DNA from: Pseudomonas mosselii
GTDB taxonomy: Bacteria; Pseudomonadota; Gammaproteobacteria; Pseudomonadales; Pseudomonadaceae
DNA length: 64,000 nt
Assembly (NCBI RefSeq): GCF_005796105.1
Contig: NZ_VAUO01000003.1
Location: 186,001-250,000 of the forward strand
Direction: 5' to 3'
Shown: positions 33,017 to 41,248 of the stretch, one piece after another
Numbering within the stretch: position 1 is the stretch's first letter
How the letters are laid out: each line of letters starts with the position of its first letter
Position numbers and translations under genes: made by a program
The notes under the pieces: generated by a model
Database searches by the model: none
What the model saw: the letters and a program-made list of their open reading frames with translations, nothing else
Told to the model about the DNA's origin: nothing

Positions 33017-33130
33017 ATCGAGTAGGAGGCGGCTTTACAGCCGCCGTCCTCTTACACCACCGTGCGTACGGTTCCGTACACGGCGGTTCAGGTTATGCGG
33101 CTAAGCCGGTTAATTTTATCCAGCATCGAT
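33017..33130 (-). mobile_element. Group II intron 3' remnant (domains V and VI)
   Basis: Read on the minus strand, ACCGCCGTG pairs with CACGGTGGT (9 bp), then come a CG bulge and a short upper stem (TACG/CGTA), the layout of group II intron domain V. It is followed by the domain VI hairpin (GGCGGCT/AGCCGCC) and the terminal CTACTCGAT. No reverse transcriptase frame or domains I-III lie upstream, so only the 3' end remains. Confidence 0.8.
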
Positions 33131-33377
33131 TGTTCCAGTCCGGTGGTCGGCTCTAGATCAGACCGTCGACGAGGACGATTACAGATCATTCAGCCCCTTG
33201 GGTTGCGTTGTCACGCGGAGAACTGATTCCGCAAGCACGCCTCGCACCCTATGGGAGCGGGCTTGCCGGAGTGCCGGACTACCACGAAGCAGACGACGCG
33301 GTAGAGGATCGGGGACGATTTTTCATATGATCACCATATTGGCTATGGGCCACCCGTTCGTTTCCACACATTGGGGT

Positions 33378-33453
33378 GACAGCTGTACGCGGGGTGGAAA
33401 ACCAGGCATATGGCGGACCCGGTAGGCCCAAAGGTCTCCCGCGTGCAACTGTC
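33378..33453. ncRNA. 76-nt three-way-junction element, copy 2
   Basis: Second copy of the element at 30070-30145, same length. The outer left arm differs at two positions (one becomes a T-G pair, one a C-A mismatch). The inner hairpin AGGCC/GGTCT has one A-to-G change that still pairs as G-U on the plus strand. Confidence 0.5.
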
Positions 33454-33662
33454 ATAACGACAGCCATCGACATTGCCGGGCTTCCACACCCGATCGCTGA
33501 ACCCTCAGCGACGGACAGAGCCTAGCGGGCAGTGTTTCCCCGGACAATCAGACGCTCATCGACAGACTGCGTAGGATAATTCCATCAACTCCTAGTGACT
33601 GTAGGAAGCAGGCCAGGAACACGTAGGCCGTTTCTGCATAACTAGCATTTTTGCCAGTAGCC
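33454..33662. repeat. Duplicated upstream region of Rhs gene, copy 2
   Basis: Nearly identical to 30146-30354 with only scattered substitutions, and ends 74 bp before the start of the third Rhs gene. Confidence 0.85.
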
Positions 33663-33735
33663 CTAGCGCCCAACACCAATTCAGCATCCTGCTTCAGCAC
33701 GATTGAAAAGCACTCACTGCAAACAGGAGATCGCG

Positions 33736-34638
33736 ATGAAGCGCCAAGCTACCACCACTCAATTCTTCTACCAAAACGGCAAGCTCGCTACGGTCAACCA
33801 GGGCGGACAGAAGCGGGCCATCTTCCGTAGCGCCGACATGCCGTTAGCCGAACTCTCGACAGGCGAACGCCAAGAAACCGGGCTGCTTGAGGTCGACCAG
33901 AATGGCTCTGTGCTAAAAGTCTCGGGGGATGCCGATGATGAAGAACGCCATGTTTACTCAGCATACGGCCATGATCCGTCCCTGCCCTCGCAGCGCACTA
34001 TGGCCGGGTTCAACGGCGAGCATATCGAAGCGGTAGCAGCAGGTTATTTGCTGGGGAACGGATATAGGCTATTCAACCCTGCGCTAATGCGTTTTCACTC
34101 AGCTGACAGCCTCAGTCCTTTCGGTATAGGTGGCCTTAATGCTTACAGTTACTGCCAAGGCGACCCGATAAACTTTAAAGACCCTTCCGGCCACACTTTA
34201 CAAAGGCTATTGATTTCTTTAGGCCTCAGAAAGAGGCGCGCAGGCGTAGCTGAGCTAATAAAATCCACTTCAAACATTTCGAAACACTTGGTAAATCGAG
34301 ACTATAACTTGCCAAGTTATAAAGCGGCTCTTAGGGAGTTTGGCTACGATGGCGTTCCTTCTCCGAAATACACCACCTTACCTACCCAGGGGCAATCTGT
34401 AATAACCGAGCCGATGTTCGAAGGCATACCAATAAACATTAGTTCAGGTGCGGTTTCAAGCAAAATTCGAGCAGTGGACCGTCGCCTGGAAAACCTTAGA
34501 AGCGAATTAGAAGGCCTCAAACCAGAACAACCTGGCTCAGCACAACTGGCTGGAACTCACATCAAAGAGATCGAGGCACTGGAGACTATGGAACGGATGC
34601 TCATAATCCGCAGCGAAAGGCTAAATCTAAATAGATGA
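33736..34638 (+). CDS. Orphan Rhs-tip protein with unknown C-terminal domain
   Basis: A 300-residue protein; AGGAG seven bases before the ATG at 33736 selects this start over one 33 bases upstream. The head closely matches the second Rhs protein (MKRQATTTQFFYQNGKLATV) and ends with the core YNPALMRF-like segment, SPFGIGGLNAYSY and DPSGH. The C-terminus (about 155-300) is new: a basic helix (LLISLGLRKRRAG), a Pro-rich middle and a Glu/Arg-rich helical end. Function unknown, possibly a toxin tip. A hairpin follows, but it is oriented to terminate fdhA. Confidence 0.72.
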   Translation: MKRQATTTQFFYQNGKLATVNQGGQKRAIFRSADMPLAELSTGERQETGLLEVDQNGSVLKVSGDADDEERHVYSAYGHDPSLPSQRTMAGFNGEHIEAVAAGYLLGNGYRLFNPALMRFHSADSLSPFGIGGLNAYSYCQGDPINFKDPSGHTLQRLLISLGLRKRRAGVAELIKSTSNISKHLVNRDYNLPSYKAALREFGYDGVPSPKYTTLPTQGQSVITEPMFEGIPINISSGAVSSKIRAVDRRLENLRSELEGLKPEQPGSAQLAGTHIKEIEALETMERMLIIRSERLNLNR

Positions 34639-34665
34639 ACGGGCATTTAGAAACTATCCTAAAAA

Positions 34666-34690
34666 GGAGCCCCTCGACTCAAGGGGCTCT
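34666..34690 (-). terminator. Terminator of fdhA
   Basis: GAGCCCC and GGGGCTC form the stem, followed on the minus strand by a run of five T. Lies 19 bp after the fdhA stop. Confidence 0.9.
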
Positions 34691-34708
34691 GTAGTCAAAC
34701 CACGGAGT

Positions 34709-35908
34709 TCAAGCCGCACCCCACATCTTATGCGGGTCAATCACAAACTTCTTCGGCACCCCTGCATCGAACTCGCCATACCCTTCCGGCGCCTGATCCA
34801 GATTGATCACCTGCACCCCCACCACTTCAGCAATATTGATGCGGTCCCACATGATCGCCTGCATCAGCTGGCGGTTGTATTTCATGGTCGGGGTTTGCCC
34901 GGTGTGGAAGCTGTGCGACTTGGCCCAGCCCAGACCGAAGCGGATGCTCAACGCGCCGATCTTGGCAGCGGCATCCACCGCGCCTGGGTCTTCGGTCACG
35001 TACAGGCCCGGAATACCTATGCTGCCGGCCACCCGGGTCACTTGCATCAGCGAGTTGAGCACCGTGGCCGGGGCCTCGTGCTTGGCGCCTTCGTGGCCGT
35101 GGCCACGGGCTTCGAAGCCTACCGCGTCAACGGCGCAGTCCACTTCTGGCTCGCCGAGGATATCGACGATCTGCTCGTGCAGCGGGGTATCTTTGGACAG
35201 GTCGACCACCTCGAAGCCTTGCGACTTGGCATGGGCCAGGCGTGCCGGGTTCAGGTCGCCGACGATCACGCAGGCGGCGCCCAACAGGCGCGCCGAGGCA
35301 GCGGCGGCGAGGCCGACCGGGCCGGCACCAGCCACATACACGGTGCTGCCTGGGCCGACACCGGCAGTAACGGCGCCGTGGTAGCCGGTGGGCAGAATGT
35401 CCGACAGGCAGGTCAGGTCACGGATCTTTTCCATGGCCTTGTCGCGCTCGGGCAGTTTCAGCAGGTTGAAGTCGGCATACGGCACCAGCACGTACTCAGC
35501 CTGGCCACCGGTCCAGTCGCCCATGTCGACGTAGCCGTAGGCGCCACCGGCGCGGGCGGGGTTGACGGTCAGGCACACGCCGGTGTGCATTTCCTTGCAG
35601 GAGCGGCAACGGCCGCACGCGACGTTGAACGGTACCGAGACCAGGTCGCCGATCTGCATGCGCTCGACGTCACGGCCTTTCTCGACGATTTCACCGGTGA
35701 TTTCGTGGCCCAGAACCAGGCCGACTTGGGCAGTAGTGCGGCCACGGACCATGTGCTGGTCGGAGCCGCAAATGTTGGTGGAAACCACCTTCAAAATGAC
35801 GCCGTGCTCGATCTTCTTACCGCGCGGATCCTGCATCTTGGGGTAGTCGATCTTCTGCACCTCGACCTTACCTGCGCCGAGATACACCACTCCACGATTA
35901 CCAGACAT
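34709..35908 (-). CDS. fdhA: Glutathione-independent formaldehyde dehydrogenase
   Basis: A 399-residue zinc-containing medium-chain dehydrogenase oxidising formaldehyde to formate with bound NAD. Catalytic zinc residues are in NICGSDQHM and GHEITGEI, the structural zinc cysteines in CGRCRSCKEMHTGVC, and the Rossmann loop in AGAGPVGLAAA. The sequence is close to the P. putida enzyme. The gene lies next to purU and soxBDAG, whose demethylation reactions release formaldehyde or C1-folate. A strong terminator follows. Confidence 0.96.
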   Translation of the reverse strand: MSGNRGVVYLGAGKVEVQKIDYPKMQDPRGKKIEHGVILKVVSTNICGSDQHMVRGRTTAQVGLVLGHEITGEIVEKGRDVERMQIGDLVSVPFNVACGRCRSCKEMHTGVCLTVNPARAGGAYGYVDMGDWTGGQAEYVLVPYADFNLLKLPERDKAMEKIRDLTCLSDILPTGYHGAVTAGVGPGSTVYVAGAGPVGLAAAASARLLGAACVIVGDLNPARLAHAKSQGFEVVDLSKDTPLHEQIVDILGEPEVDCAVDAVGFEARGHGHEGAKHEAPATVLNSLMQVTRVAGSIGIPGLYVTEDPGAVDAAAKIGALSIRFGLGWAKSHSFHTGQTPTMKYNRQLMQAIMWDRINIAEVVGVQVINLDQAPEGYGEFDAGVPKKFVIDPHKMWGAA

Positions 35909-36068
35909 GCTCTTACCTCGCTTGATTTTTATTTATGCAGCGGTGGTTGAACCTGCCGCCATCCCTGGGCGGCATGTGTTACTGGAATGAGGAGGATTGT
36001 GGGCCCGATAGGGGATGTCGCGGTGACTGGAAACGACAGGGAGATGCCTCTTAGCGGCAAAAAAAACC

Positions 36069-36187
36069 GGGGCCGCTTTGCGGCCCTCTAGCGACACAAG
36101 GCCGCTCCTACAGGGGATCGCGTGGTCCTGTAGGAGCGGCCTTGCCGGGGCGCCGGACCGGTCGGAAAGGGCTGCAGAGCAGCCCCA
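36069..36187. repeat. REP cluster between purU and fdhA
   Basis: Three REP units, two GTAGGAGCGGCC-type facing each other (36098-36150) and a GGGCTGC/GCAGCCC hairpin, fill most of the 280-bp gap between purU and fdhA. Confidence 0.85.
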
Positions 36188-36190
36188 ATG

Positions 36191-37048
36191 TCAAAGCACG
36201 ACGGTACGATTGGCGTTCAGGAACACCCGGCGCTCGATGTGGTACCCCACCGCTCGCGCCAGGGTCAGGCATTCGATATCGCGCCCCTTGGCGATCAGGT
36301 CTTCCGGGTAGTGGCTGTGGTCCACCACCTCGACGCCCTGGGCGATGATCGGGCCTTCGTCGAGGTCGTTGTTGATGTAGTGCGCGGTGGCACCGACCAT
36401 CTTCACGCCCTTGTTGTAGGCCTGGTGATACGGCTTGGCGCCCTTGAAGCCGGGCAGCAGCGAGTGATGGATGTTAATCGCACGGCCATCGAGCTGGCGG
36501 CACAGCTCGGGCGACAGCACCTGCATGTAGCGGGCAAGAATCACCAGCTCCGCGCCGGTCTGCTCGATCACCTGCAACACCTTGCGCTCTTGCGCCGGTT
36601 TGTCGTTCGGGTCGAGGGCGAAGTGGTAGTACGGAATCTTGTGCCAGTGCGCCAGCGGTTCAAGGTCGGGGTGGTTGGACACCACCGCGACCACGTCCAT
36701 GCCCAGCTGGCCAATGCGCTGGCGATACAGCAGGTCGTTCAGGCAATGGTCGGCCTTGGACACCATGATCACCACCTTGGGGCGGTGATTTGGCGCGGTC
36801 AGCTCGAAGGCCATGCCGAACGCTGCGCTACGCTCGGCAAGGCCGGCCCGGAAACCGTCCTCGTCGAAACCGTCAGGAGCGCGGAACTCCACGCGAATGA
36901 AGAACCGCCCCGACAGCCGGTCGTCGAACGAATGGTGCTCGGTGACGTAGCAGCGCTGCTCGTAGAGGTGACGCGTCACTACATCGACGGTGCCGAGCAT
37001 GCTCGGGCAGTCGGCAGTGAGAATCCAGGTGTCCGGTGCCCGACTCAT
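36191..37048 (-). CDS. purU: Formyltetrahydrofolate deformylase
   Basis: A 285-residue enzyme hydrolysing 10-formyl-THF to formate and THF, balancing folate C1 pools. N-terminal ACT domain (DCPSMLGTVDVVTRHL), then the formyltransferase-like domain with INIHHSLLPGFKGA and ILARYMQVL; catalytic Asn, His and Asp positions look intact. It starts 12 bp after soxG and belongs to the glyA-soxBDAG-purU transcript, where it disposes of C1 units produced from sarcosine. Confidence 0.95.
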   Translation of the reverse strand: MSRAPDTWILTADCPSMLGTVDVVTRHLYEQRCYVTEHHSFDDRLSGRFFIRVEFRAPDGFDEDGFRAGLAERSAAFGMAFELTAPNHRPKVVIMVSKADHCLNDLLYRQRIGQLGMDVVAVVSNHPDLEPLAHWHKIPYYHFALDPNDKPAQERKVLQVIEQTGAELVILARYMQVLSPELCRQLDGRAINIHHSLLPGFKGAKPYHQAYNKGVKMVGATAHYINNDLDEGPIIAQGVEVVDHSHYPEDLIAKGRDIECLTLARAVGYHIERRVFLNANRTVVL

Positions 37049-37060
37049 GCTGTGTGCTCC

Positions 37061-37693
37061 TTAGGCTTCGATGGCCAAGCCGTACTCGGCCGATGCGTCC
37101 TGCAGCCACAGCCACCAGTAGTCGGAGAAGCTGCGACGGATCATCAGTTCCCAGGTGTCTTCGGCGGTACGGCGGATCACCAGCTGCGACTTGGCGAACA
37201 CGGTGCCGATGGCCTTGCCGACCGGGAAGTTGTTGGGGTGTACGTCGTAGCTGGTGGACTTCATCAGCACGTCACGCACGTTCGGGCCGCGCAGTTCGAG
37301 CAGGGTCTGCCCGCCGCTGACGTTGACCACCTGGATGTGCTGGCCGTCGAGGGCTGCACGCAGCTTGTTCTCGACTTCCACTTCCTGGCCGCCAGGCACG
37401 ATCAGCAGATACTCGTCCGGGCCCATCCATTGCAGCGACATCTCGCCGTTGGCGACCACGGTCAGGGCCACCGGCAGTTCCAGGCCCAGGGCCTTGTGCA
37501 CGCCGCCGGCAAAGGCCGGGTCATGGCCATCGCCACGCAGGGTGAGGTGGCCGAGGAATTTCTTCTCGCGCAGGGTCACACCTGCGTTCTTGCGGCCTTT
37601 GCCGACCAGGCTGGCCAGGTCGGCGTGGTGCAGCGGCGACTGAGCCTTGGCGTTGCCGCCAGGGTTTTGCTCGAAGACGTTGATAGCGCTCAT
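37061..37693 (-). CDS. soxG: Sarcosine oxidase gamma subunit
   Basis: A 210-residue subunit of heterotetrameric sarcosine oxidase. Recognised by the family sequence (MGPDEYLLIVPGGQE, LLELRGPNVRDVLMK), a folded-half relative of GcvT. It helps form the channel between the flavin and folate sites. Separated from soxA by a 190-bp gap with a perfect REP inverted pair, which may set the subunit ratio. Confidence 0.94.
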   Translation of the reverse strand: MSAINVFEQNPGGNAKAQSPLHHADLASLVGKGRKNAGVTLREKKFLGHLTLRGDGHDPAFAGGVHKALGLELPVALTVVANGEMSLQWMGPDEYLLIVPGGQEVEVENKLRAALDGQHIQVVNVSGGQTLLELRGPNVRDVLMKSTSYDVHPNNFPVGKAIGTVFAKSQLVIRRTAEDTWELMIRRSFSDYWWLWLQDASAEYGLAIEA

Positions 37694-37766
37694 TTGTTAC
37701 CTGCCTTGAATTCTTGTTGATCGCAAAGACTGGAGATCAGGCAAAGGGCGCCTAGGCGCAGGCGGT

Positions 37767-37842
37767 CCTGTGGGAGCGGGCTTGCCCGCGAAGAAGGCGG
37801 CGTTGCCACCATCGCATTCGCGGGCAAGCCCGCTCCCACAGG
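37767..37842. repeat. Perfect inverted REP pair in the sox operon
   Basis: 26-bp arms (37767-37792 and 37817-37842, CCTGTGGGAGCGGGCTTGCC...) are perfect reverse complements with a 24-bp loop. Lies in the soxA-soxG gap and would make a very stable mRNA hairpin. Confidence 0.92.
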
Positions 37843-37884
37843 TACCTCTTCTGGCCATCGGCGCGCGGTTTGCCTCACGCAGCC

Positions 37885-40800
37885 TTAAACGTTCTGCCGC
37901 TCACCCTTCGGATCGAAGAACACCGAAGACACGATTTCCGCCTCGATCACGCTGCCATCGGCTTGCGGCGAGTAGACGCGTTCACCCATGCGCTTCAGGC
38001 CGCCCTTGACCACGCCCATGGCGAACGAATAGCCCAGGGAGTTGGAGGCGTAGCTGGAGGTGACGTGACCCACCATGTCCATCGGGATCGGCTGCTTGGG
38101 ATCGAACACCAACTGAGCGCCCTCAGGCAGCCACTTGGTCGGATCGATCGGCTTGAGGCCGACCAGCTGCTTGCGGTTCTCGCGCACGCAGTCCTCGCGG
38201 TTCATGCCGCGCAGGCCGATCCACGAGAACGGCTTGTTGCGGCCCACGCACCAGCTCATATTGAGGTCGTCCGGGGTCATCGAGCCGTCGGTGTCCTGGC
38301 CCACGATGATGAAGCCCTTCTCGGCCCGCAGCACGTGCATGGTCTCGGTGCCATACGGGGTCAGGTTGTACTTCTTGCCGGCCTCGATGATCTGTTCCAG
38401 CACGCCCATGGCGTAGTTAGCCTGCACGTTGACTTCGTACGACAGCTCGCCGGTGAACGAGATACGGAACACGCGGGCAGGCACACCGCCGACGTTGCCT
38501 TCCTTCCAGGTCATGAACGGGAAGGCTTCCTTGTCCATGTCGATGTCGGTCAGCTCGCTGAGCAGCTTGCGGCTGTTCGGGCCGGACAGGGTCATGGTGG
38601 CCCAGTGGTCGGTGACGGAGGTGAAGTACACCTTCATGTCCGGCCATTCGGTCTGGTGGTACAGCTCCAGCCATTGCAGCACGCGGGCGGCGCCGCCGGT
38701 GGTGGTGGTCATGATGAAGTGGTTGTCGCCGACGCAGGCAGTCACGCCGTCGTCGAAGACCATGCCATCCTCTTTGCACATCAGGCCGTAGCGGGCCTTG
38801 CCCACGTCGAGCTTGGTCCAGGCGTTGGTGTACACGCGGTTGAGGAACTCGCGCGCATCCGGGCCCTGGATGTCGATCTTACCCAGGGTCGAGGCGTCGA
38901 GCAGGCCAACGCTGTCACGTACCGCCTTGCACTCGCGCTCAACGGCAGCGTGGATGTCTTCACCGGGTTTTGGGAAGTACCACGGACGCTTCCACTGGCC
39001 GACGTCCTCGAACTCGGCGCCATTCTTCACATGCCAGGCATGCAGGGCGGTGAAGCGCACCGGCTCGAACAGGTGGCCACAGTGACGACCGGCAACGGCG
39101 CCGAAGGTCACCGGGGTGTAGTTCGGGCGGAACATGGTGGTGCCCATTTCCGGGATACCGATGCCCAGCGAACGGGCGGCGATGGCCAGGCCGTTGATGT
39201 TGCCCAGCTTGCCCTGGTCGGTACCGAAGCCCAGCGCGGTGTAGCGCTTGACGTGCTCGACCGACTCGAAGCCTTCGCGGGTGGCCAGCTCGATGGCGGC
39301 GGCAGTGACGTCGTTCTGTTGGTCGACGAACTGCTTGGGCGCACGCGCCGTGCCTTTGTCATGCGGCACCTGGAACAGGGCCACGGTGGCCTCTTCCTTG
39401 CGTGCCACGGTTTTCGGGACGCTGCCGGCGACCGCCTTGAAACCGGCCTCGGTGGCGGCGCGGGCGCCACCTTCGAAACCATCGGCAATCACGTCGCTCA
39501 GTGGGTAGACACCGTTCACACCGCCCACGCAGACGCGTTTCTGCGGCGCATCGCCCGGCACGAAGCCGAGGATGTCCTCACGCCATACCGGGCGACCGCC
39601 CAGGTGCGAGGCCAGGTGAACCACAGGGCTGTAGCCACCGGAGGTCGCGATCAGGTCGCAGTCCAGGGTCTCGCCGGGGCTGGTGACCTGGTGCGCCTGC
39701 ACATCGATGGCGGCCACGCGGGCGCCGGTAACGTGCTTGCTGCCCTTGGCCTCGATCACGGCGCTGGAGGTCAGGATACGGATGCCCTTGGCGCGCGCTT
39801 CCTCGACCAGCGAACCACGCGGGTTGTGGCGGGCGTCAGCGATGGCGACTACTTGCAAGCCAGCGTCATGCCAGTCCAGTGCGGTGCGGTAGGCGTGGTC
39901 GTTGTTGGTCGACAGCACCAGCTTGCGGCCCGGTGCCACGCCGTAACGGCGTACGTAGGTCGACACGGCGCCGGCCAGCATGTTGCCGGGCACGTCGTTG
40001 TTGGCGTAGACCAGCGGACGCTCATGCGCGCCGGCGGCCAGCACCACACGCTTGGCGCGTACGCGGTGGACCCGGTGGCGAACCTGGCCAATCGGTGCGC
40101 GATCACCGAGGTGGTCGGTCAGACGCTCATGAATGGTCAGGAAGTTGTGGTCGTGGTAGCCGTTGACCGTGGCGCGCGGCAGCAAGGTCACTTCTGGCAG
40201 GTTTTCCAGCTCCTTGACCACGCTGGCGACCCACTCGGCGGCCGGTTTGCCGTCCAGGGTCTCGCGGGTGTCGAGCAGGCTGCCGCCGAACTCTTCCTGT
40301 TCATCGGCCACAATCACGCGGGCGCCACTGCGCGCGGCAGAGAGTGCCGCGGCGAGGCCGGCAGGGCCTGCACCGACCACCAGCACGTCGCAGTGCTGGT
40401 TCATGTAGTCGTAGCTGTCCGGGTCGTTCTGCAGCGGCGCGCGGCCAAGACCTGCGGCCTTGCGGATGTACTTCTCGTAGGTCATCCAGAACGACTTGGG
40501 GTACATGAAGGTTTTGTAGTAGAAGCCCGGCGGCATCATGCTGCCCCCGACTTTACCCAGGATACCCATCATGTCGTTGTTGACGTTCGGCCAACCGTTG
40601 GTGCTGGTGGCGACCAGACCGGCGTACAGCGCCTGCTGGGTGGCGCGCACGTTGGGGATCTGGGTGGCTTCGCTGGAGCCAATCTGCAAGATGGCGTTCG
40701 GCTCCTCGGGGCCTGCGGCGATGATGCCGCGCGGACGCGAGTACTTGAAGCTGCGACCAACGATGTCGACGCCGTTGGCCAGCAGGGCAGCGGCCAGGCT

Positions 40801-40902
40801 GTCGCCGGCATAGCCCTGGTAGGTCTTGCCGTTGAAGCTGAAGTTCAGCACCTTGCTGCGGTCGATACGGCCGCCGCTGGCGAGGCGATAGGTCTGGCTC
40901 AT
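37885..40902 (-). CDS. soxA: Sarcosine oxidase alpha subunit
   Basis: A 1005-residue NAD- and THF-binding subunit. N-terminal 2Fe-2S-ferredoxin-like fold, a FAD/NAD-binding Rossmann domain (DVLVVGAGPAGLAAALSAA) and a C-terminal GcvT-like folate domain (GLRGMNREDC... side). It passes the methyl of sarcosine to THF as 5,10-methylene-THF; without THF formaldehyde is released. The frame is open 54 codons further upstream inside soxD, but MSQTYRLASGGRIDRSK is the family start and overlaps the soxD stop by four bases (ATGA). Confidence 0.96.
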   Translation of the reverse strand: MSQTYRLASGGRIDRSKVLNFSFNGKTYQGYAGDSLAAALLANGVDIVGRSFKYSRPRGIIAAGPEEPNAILQIGSSEATQIPNVRATQQALYAGLVATSTNGWPNVNNDMMGILGKVGGSMMPPGFYYKTFMYPKSFWMTYEKYIRKAAGLGRAPLQNDPDSYDYMNQHCDVLVVGAGPAGLAAALSAARSGARVIVADEQEEFGGSLLDTRETLDGKPAAEWVASVVKELENLPEVTLLPRATVNGYHDHNFLTIHERLTDHLGDRAPIGQVRHRVHRVRAKRVVLAAGAHERPLVYANNDVPGNMLAGAVSTYVRRYGVAPGRKLVLSTNNDHAYRTALDWHDAGLQVVAIADARHNPRGSLVEEARAKGIRILTSSAVIEAKGSKHVTGARVAAIDVQAHQVTSPGETLDCDLIATSGGYSPVVHLASHLGGRPVWREDILGFVPGDAPQKRVCVGGVNGVYPLSDVIADGFEGGARAATEAGFKAVAGSVPKTVARKEEATVALFQVPHDKGTARAPKQFVDQQNDVTAAAIELATREGFESVEHVKRYTALGFGTDQGKLGNINGLAIAARSLGIGIPEMGTTMFRPNYTPVTFGAVAGRHCGHLFEPVRFTALHAWHVKNGAEFEDVGQWKRPWYFPKPGEDIHAAVERECKAVRDSVGLLDASTLGKIDIQGPDAREFLNRVYTNAWTKLDVGKARYGLMCKEDGMVFDDGVTACVGDNHFIMTTTTGGAARVLQWLELYHQTEWPDMKVYFTSVTDHWATMTLSGPNSRKLLSELTDIDMDKEAFPFMTWKEGNVGGVPARVFRISFTGELSYEVNVQANYAMGVLEQIIEAGKKYNLTPYGTETMHVLRAEKGFIIVGQDTDGSMTPDDLNMSWCVGRNKPFSWIGLRGMNREDCVRENRKQLVGLKPIDPTKWLPEGAQLVFDPKQPIPMDMVGHVTSSYASNSLGYSFAMGVVKGGLKRMGERVYSPQADGSVIEAEIVSSVFFDPKGERQNV

Positions 40903-41234
40903 ACTTTTTCCCCTTGGCCCTTGGCGGTCGCGGCGCCCGCGCCTTGCTTGCCGGCAGCGGTAACTTGAGGCTTCTCGCCGATCTTGTAGGTTTCCAGAAT
41001 TTCGTAGGTCACGGTGTCGCGGGTGACGTTGAAGTACTGGCGGCAGCCGGCGACGTGGTCCCACAGTTCATGGTGAATACCGCGCGGGTTGTCGCGGTAG
41101 AACATGTAGGTGCCCCACTCCTGGTCGGAGCAGGCGTTGGGGTCCAGCGGACGGGCAATGTGCGCCTGGCCAGAGGCGTGGAACTCTTCTTCGGAGCGCA
41201 GCTCGCCGCAGTGGGGACAGAAAATGTGCAACAT
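40899..41234 (-). CDS. soxD: Sarcosine oxidase delta subunit
   Basis: A 111-residue subunit binding structural zinc: FCPHCGELR near the N-terminus supplies two cysteines, with His and Cys in the HVAGCRQYF region. Overlaps soxA by four bases and begins 14 bp after soxB, showing tight coupling. The C-terminal tail (AAGKQGAGAATAKGQG) is low complexity. Confidence 0.95.
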   Translation of the reverse strand: MLHIFCPHCGELRSEEEFHASGQAHIARPLDPNACSDQEWGTYMFYRDNPRGIHHELWDHVAGCRQYFNVTRDTVTYEILETYKIGEKPQVTAAGKQGAGAATAKGQGEKV

Positions 41235-41248
41235 GACGGTGTCTCCGG

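Larger units (their letters stand above)
32909..33735. other. Non-coding mosaic between Rhs genes
   Basis: About 830 bp without an intact gene. In order it holds the group II intron remnant (33017-33130), a diverged copy of 29640-29710, a REP-like piece and decayed dispersed repeat (33190-33290), a frameshifted start of the 92-residue gene (33309-33330), the second three-way-junction element (33378-33453) and the duplicated upstream region (33454-33662). It is a decayed tandem copy of the segment in front of the first Rhs gene. Confidence 0.75.

Noticed and set aside
36098..36150. CRISPR-like repeats among the REP clusters
   Set aside because: Repeats are inverted hairpins of REP type with irregular spacing and no cas genes; not a CRISPR array.
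37870..40968. A very long plus-strand open frame (over 1000 codons) opposite soxA
   Set aside because: It is antisense to a clear soxA, has low-complexity His/Ala/Val-rich composition and no ribosome site. It is a GC-rich third-position shadow; the same holds for long frames opposite hutI, typA, thiI, soxB and dgcA.
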